This document shows, piece after piece, positions 59,501-64,000 of a stretch of 64,000 bases of DNA. The notes beneath the pieces are model-generated. The model was not told where the DNA came from, did not search any database, and saw nothing but the letters and a program-made list of their open reading frames with translations. How positions within the stretch are numbered: the first letter of the stretch is position 1; each line of letters starts with the position of its first letter. The stretch comes from Anaeramoeba ignava (lineage: Eukaryota > Metamonada > Anaeramoebidae): NCBI GenBank assembly GCA_028826165.1, contig JAPDFW010000079.1:110001-174000 (forward strand), read 5' to 3'. Position numbers and translations under genes: made by a program.

Positions 59501-62500
59501 TAGCAAAACAATGACGAATTTCCCAAACAATGAACAAATTCAATATAAAGGATGTGGAATTTTATCTCATATTTCAATTGATAAAGGTAAAATAAGCATA
59601 TCAATAAATGAAAAATGAATTGGGAAAAAATAATCATTATCGAAAACCCTTTTTATTTAGAAAACAAAACCAAAATCGGAGATTTAAATGGAATTGAACC
59701 GATTATAAAAGCAATAATCAATTTCCCAAACAATGAAATTATTCAAAATAGTGGGTGTTTAGCTTTAGCAAATCTTTCTTTTGATCAAGGTAAACAAACT
59801 TATAAATCAATTGCAAAAATTATTGATTGATTTTTTATTTTTTCTGGAAATAGCAAACCAATTTACAATTAGAGAATTAAATGGAATTGAAGCAATTGTT
59901 CATTCAATGACTAGTTTTCCCGATCATGAAATTATTCAGGAAAATGGATGTGAAAGCTTATACAATCTTGCTATTGATGAATGTAAAATATTTTTTCAAA
60001 TAGAACAATCAAAAAAAATAAAACAAAAAATTGATTAAAAATCAAAATTAAAATCAATATTATTTAGACAACAAGATCAAAATTAGAGAATTAAATGGAA
60101 TTCAACCAATTATTCAAGCAATGACCAACTACCCCAACAATGAAGATATTCAATATAATGGATGTGGAGCTTTATATAACCTTTCTTTTGAAAAAGGTAA
60201 AATTATCATCAAATGAAGTGAAATGAACAAAATGATTAAATCAAAAATTAAAATTATTTTTTTTTTGGATTTGATTTTATTTGAATTAGAAAACCAAATT
60301 GAAGTTCGAAAATTAAATGGAATTGAAGTAATTATTAGGGCAATGATTACTTTCCCAAACAATGCAGAAATTCAAAACAAAGGATGTGAAAGTTTGTCTC
60401 ATATTGCTCTTGATACTGGTAAGTAAATAAAATGAAAATTAAAAAAAATTTTTGATTAATTTACATTAAATAAAAAAAAAACAAAATTTAGAGAATCAAA
60501 TGAGAATTAGGGAAATGAATGGAATTGAAGCAATTATTCAAGCAATGATTAATTTCCAATATAACGAAACTATTCAATATAGTGGATGTGTAGCTTTATC
60601 CAATATTTCTTTTGATAATGGTAAAATTATCTCCAAATGAAGTGAAATGAACAAAATGATTAAATCAAAAATTATCTCCTTCTTCTCTTCTTTTCTTTTT
60701 AATTAGAAAGCAAAATCAAAATTGGAGAAATTCATGGGATTCGTGCAATTCTTCAAGCAATGAAAAATTTCCTTTATAATGAAGAAATCCAAAAAATGGG
60801 ATTTATAATTTTATTTAGTATTTCTTTTTATCTAGGTAAAATTTAAAAATAAAATTCATTTTATTTTTTTTTCAGATTGATTTAATTTCTTTAAAATTAT
60901 AGAAAACCAAATCAGAATAAAAGATCAAAATGGAATCCAAGAAATTATTACAGTAATGGAAAATTTCCCAAATAATGCAGAAATCCAAAAATGGGGATGT
61001 GGAACTTTGTTTAATATTTCTATTGATAGAAGTAAATTCAAAATTCCAAAAAAAAAATATTTATTCATATTTATTTATTTTATTAAATTCAAAGAAAATC
61101 AAGGAAAAATCACAAATTTACCTGCAATTGATTTAATTATTAAAGCAATGAAAAATTTTCCCGATAATCCAGAAATTCAAAATGATGCATTTGAAATTTT
61201 ATTTCTTCTTTCTGAAGATAATGGTAAATTTTATTTCAAAATTAAACCAAATTAAATTTAAATCAAATTTAATTAAATAGACAAGCAAATTGAAATCAGA
61301 AAATTAAATGGAATCCCTCCAATTATACAAGGAATGATGAATTTCTCAACTAATGAAGTTATCCAATTTAAAGGATGTGAAGTTTTATCAAATCTTTCTC
61401 TTGATAAAGGTAAAAAAAATAAAATATGAATAAATCTAAAAATATAATAAAATAAACAATAAAAATAGAAAGCAAAACTGAAATTGGAGAATTAAATGGA
61501 ATTGAAAAAATTATCAAAGCAATGATGAATTTTCCATATAATGAACAAATTCAAATTAAAGGATCTGGAGCTTTATGCAATCTTTCTTTTGATAAGGGTA
61601 AACCATTATCAAATAATTTAAAAACCAAAGAAATAAAGTGAAATTTCTGAAAATTATTTTTATTATTTTTATTTAGAAAGTCAAATTAGAATTCGAGAAG
61701 CATATGGAATTGAAAAAATTATTAAAGCAATGCTAAATTTCCCAAATAGTGAAAAAATCCAAAACAATGGATTTCGAACTTTAGCCAATATTTCTTATGA
61801 AAAAGGTAAAAAAAAAAAACAACAAAAAAATTTGAATTAAATTTTAAATTTAAATTTTAAATTTAAATTTAGAAAATCAAATCAAAATTGAAGAAATGAA
61901 TGGAATCGAAATTATTATTCAAGCAATGCATGATTTTCCGAATAATCAAAATATTCAATATAAAGGATGTGAGCTTATATCCAATCTTACTGATGATGAT
62001 AAAAGTAAAAAATATTGCTTAAAAATAATATTCAATGCTCATTTAATTTTTTTCTGATATTATTTAATCAGGTAATCAAATCAAAGTTTGCGAAATGAAT
62101 GGAATTGGGTTAATTATCAAATCAATGAATTTCTTTCCTCATAGTCAAAATATCCAAATTAGAGGTTCCAAAATTTTATCCAATTTAGTTGAGAATGATG
62201 GTATTTATTTATTTATTTATTTATTTAGATCATTTTCGATTTATTTATTCATAAAAAAAAAAAAAAGAAACCAAAAAACAAATTATAGAATTGAATGGAT
62301 TACAGGCAATATTAAAAGCAATGAATAGCTTTAAAAATCAACAAGATATTCAAAAATTTGGGTGTTGGATTTTATACAATATTTCTTTGAATAAAGGTAT
62401 AAAAAAATTAATTTAAATTTAATTCATTTTAATTTAATGTAAAAAATCTTTTCAAATAAATTTAGAGTATAAAGTGGAAATCAAAAAATTATATGGAGCA

Positions 62501-62584
62501 ACATTAATTAAACAAGCCATGAGAAATTTTACAAGAAACCAAGATATACAAGATTGGGGAAAGAAAACATTAAAAAATCTTTAA
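56540..62584 (+). CDS. Coiled-coil / armadillo protein made of about 30 one-repeat exons
   Basis: Exon 1 (56540-56819) encodes an N-terminal coiled coil (MEELQKQIQQLQKRMDEKDQ). Then 56909-57019, 57106-57246, 57320, 57524, 57715, 57902, 58096, 58275, 58469, 58656, 58852, 59048, 59247, 59458, 59661, 59854, 60068, 60290, 60492, 60707, 60903, 61095, 61281, 61469, 61677, 61873, 62072, 62268 (starts) and 62466-62584 with TAA stop. From 57320 on each internal exon is 129 bp (one 130, one 132), phase 1 at both ends, and encodes exactly one 43-residue repeat: IRELNGIEPIIKAMINFPNN, then IQxxGCEALSNLSxDN. About 29 repeats, about 1,300 residues. Exon 58275-58404 has one extra T near 58337 that shifts frame. 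Introns are 50-100 bp and not alike. Expected to be a protein-binding solenoid; partner unknown. No BTB exon is seen in this gene. Confidence 0.88.
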
Positions 62585-62712
62585 AAAATTTAAGAAATCT
62601 TTTCAAAACTTAAAAAATCCAAATTAAGAAAAAAAGTTCTTAATCAAATCAATAAAAAAAAAATAATCAAATTTTTTTTCATTTTTCTTTCAAAAATCAA
62701 AAACCTTTTAAA

Positions 62713-63840
62713 ATGAAAAAGCATTTAAAAAAAATTATAATTGATATTGATGCAAGAAGAACAAAAGCAGGATTTGGCGGAGAAGAGAAACCAAAAACGA
62801 TTTTTCCAACGATAATTGGGAGATCCAAAATAACAGATAATATGGATATTGATGAAAAAGTAGATGTTTACATAGGAAATGAAGCACAAACAAAAAAGGA
62901 ACTATTAACAATCACATCACCCATCAAATCAAGATCAGAAATAAATTGGGATGATATTGAAAAAATACTGCATCATGTCTTTTTTAATGAATTGAAAGTT
63001 GATCCTGAAGAATATCCTGTTTTTCTTGTAGAAAACCCTTTAAATCCCAAAATGGTAAGGGAGAAAAACTGTGAAGTTATGTTTGAGTCATTTCGTGTTC
63101 CAGGTTATTTGAGTGAGAGTCGAACAGTTTTATCACTTTTTCAATCAAAAAAAACTACTGGAATAGCTGTTGAAATTGGAGAGCTTAATTGCTTTTTTGA
63201 TTCAATTTATCAAGGATATAGTTTGCCTTATTCAAGTCTTTGGTTTGATTTTGGAGGGAATCATTTAAGTGATTATTTACTGAAAATGCTGAAAGATCAA
63301 GGATATTCTTTTCTTTCTTCTGATGAAAAAGAAATTTCACAAGATATAAAAGAAAATTTATGTTATGTGGCTTATGATTTTGATGAAGAAATGGAATTCT
63401 CAAACCAAAAAACTTTGTCTGAAAGCAATTATGAATTACCTGATGGAAAAGTGATTGAAATTGGAAATGAAAAATTTAGATGTGCAGAGTCATTATTCAA
63501 ACCTTCTTTGATTGGAAGAGAAGAAATTGGAATCCATGAAATGATTAATAAAGTCATCAATCGAGCTTTTCAGGAGCAAAGAGACGATTTGTTTGCAAAT
63601 ATTGTTGTTTCAGGAGAATCTTCAATGTTTCCAGGAATTGGAGAGAGAATTCAAAAAGAAATTTCTAAATTAGCTCCCAATAAGGTAATTAATGTTATTG
63701 CTTCTCCTCAAAGACAGTATTCTGGTTGGCTGGGTGGTTCAATTTTATCTACACTCCCAAATTCCGAAAATAGTTGGATTTTGAAAGATGAATACGAAGA
63801 AAATGGACCTTCATTTATCCACAGAAAAAGGATAAATTGA
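62713..63840 (+). CDS. Divergent actin-related protein with degraded ATP site
   Basis: Single exon, 375 residues, the length of conventional actin. Clear actin-fold anchors: KAGFGGEEKPKTIFPTIIGR, EINWDDIEKILHHVFFNEL, PLNPKMVREK, SGESSMFPGIGERIQKEISK, SPQRQYSGWLGGSILSTL and the C-terminal YEENGPSFIHRK. The nucleotide loops have changed: the first phosphate loop (actin DNGSGMCKAGF) reads DIDARRTKAGF, the second (actin DSGDGVTH) reads EIGELNCFF, and the Gln that positions the attacking water (QIMFE) is Glu in EVMFE. ATP binding and hydrolysis are probably weak or absent. It does not match a named Arp class I can identify. It follows the armadillo gene by 128 bp on the same strand. Confidence 0.9.
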   Translation: MKKHLKKIIIDIDARRTKAGFGGEEKPKTIFPTIIGRSKITDNMDIDEKVDVYIGNEAQTKKELLTITSPIKSRSEINWDDIEKILHHVFFNELKVDPEEYPVFLVENPLNPKMVREKNCEVMFESFRVPGYLSESRTVLSLFQSKKTTGIAVEIGELNCFFDSIYQGYSLPYSSLWFDFGGNHLSDYLLKMLKDQGYSFLSSDEKEISQDIKENLCYVAYDFDEEMEFSNQKTLSESNYELPDGKVIEIGNEKFRCAESLFKPSLIGREEIGIHEMINKVINRAFQEQRDDLFANIVVSGESSMFPGIGERIQKEISKLAPNKVINVIASPQRQYSGWLGGSILSTLPNSENSWILKDEYEENGPSFIHRKRIN

Positions 63841-64000
63841 GATTGATTTGATTATCAATTTCACAATCAAAATTTTAATTCAAACTCAAAACAAAAACAA
63901 AAACAAAAACAAAACAAAAACAAAAATAAAAACAATTTAAATTTGATTTGGGATTATTTTTATTTTTTTGGGAAGAAAGAAAGAAAGAAAGAAAGAAAGA
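63841..64000. other. Spacer with (AAAAAC)n and (GAAA)n at the window end
   Basis: A short AAAAAC run (63889-63933) and (GAAA)n from 63974 to the edge. No gene visible. Confidence 0.7.

Overview
This is a nuclear window from a very AT-rich, intron-bearing eukaryote. Genes are close together (spacers often 50-250 bp). Most introns are 50-250 bp with GTAAAT-type donors and TAG/AAG acceptors, and the standard genetic code fits every stop. Low-complexity tracts encoding Asn-Gln dipeptides, minisatellites and 12-bp AT arrays take up about a third of the window. The gene set (USP9X/USP24/USP34-type deubiquitinase, myotubularin, RasGAP, RUN/PH protein, acid lipase, DPH1/DPH2, APC13) suggests a free-living amoeboid protist. 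Something like Anaeramoeba, or another AT-rich amoeba, is my guess; the sequence does not prove it.

Layout. 1-9.7 kb: two tandem copies of a BTB / coiled-coil / armadillo-repeat gene (the first cut by the window edge, the second carrying frame lesions), a degraded third remnant, and CAAT-rich filler. 9.7-24.1 kb, minus strand: a 2839-residue USP-type protein whose catalytic His is replaced by Gln, a Mn/Zn-type cation diffusion facilitator, a 63-residue unknown protein, and a secreted acid lipase with repeat-filled introns. 24.4-28.3 kb, plus: a RhoGAP-like / PH / RasGAP protein with a 1.1-kb Asn-Gln tract. 28.3-36.9 kb: two tandem P5C dehydrogenase genes, with two unrelated satellite arrays that both have a period of about 161 bp. 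37.0-39.5 kb: an active-site-intact myotubularin phosphatase. 39.5-45.2 kb: APC13 head-to-head with DPH1, and DPH1 tail-to-tail with DPH2, the two subunits of the first diphthamide enzyme. 45.4-55.2 kb, minus: a PH-PH-(Asn-Gln)-RUN protein whose first intron is 5.3 kb of nearly pure A/T 12-mer array. 55.3-56.1 kb: a Nudix hydrolase. 56.5-62.6 kb: a 30-exon coiled-coil / armadillo gene in which nearly every exon is exactly one 129-bp, phase-1 armadillo repeat. 62.7-63.8 kb: an actin-related protein with eroded nucleotide-binding loops.

The most unusual feature is the exon-modular armadillo system. Each repeat is one interchangeable 129-bp cassette with identical splice phase. In the first locus the cassette has been multiplied together with its intron as near-identical units of about 355 bp. 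Such a gene can gain, lose or skip repeats without losing frame. Exon coordinates below were derived by reading splice sites by eye and checking that phases join; no transcript data were available.
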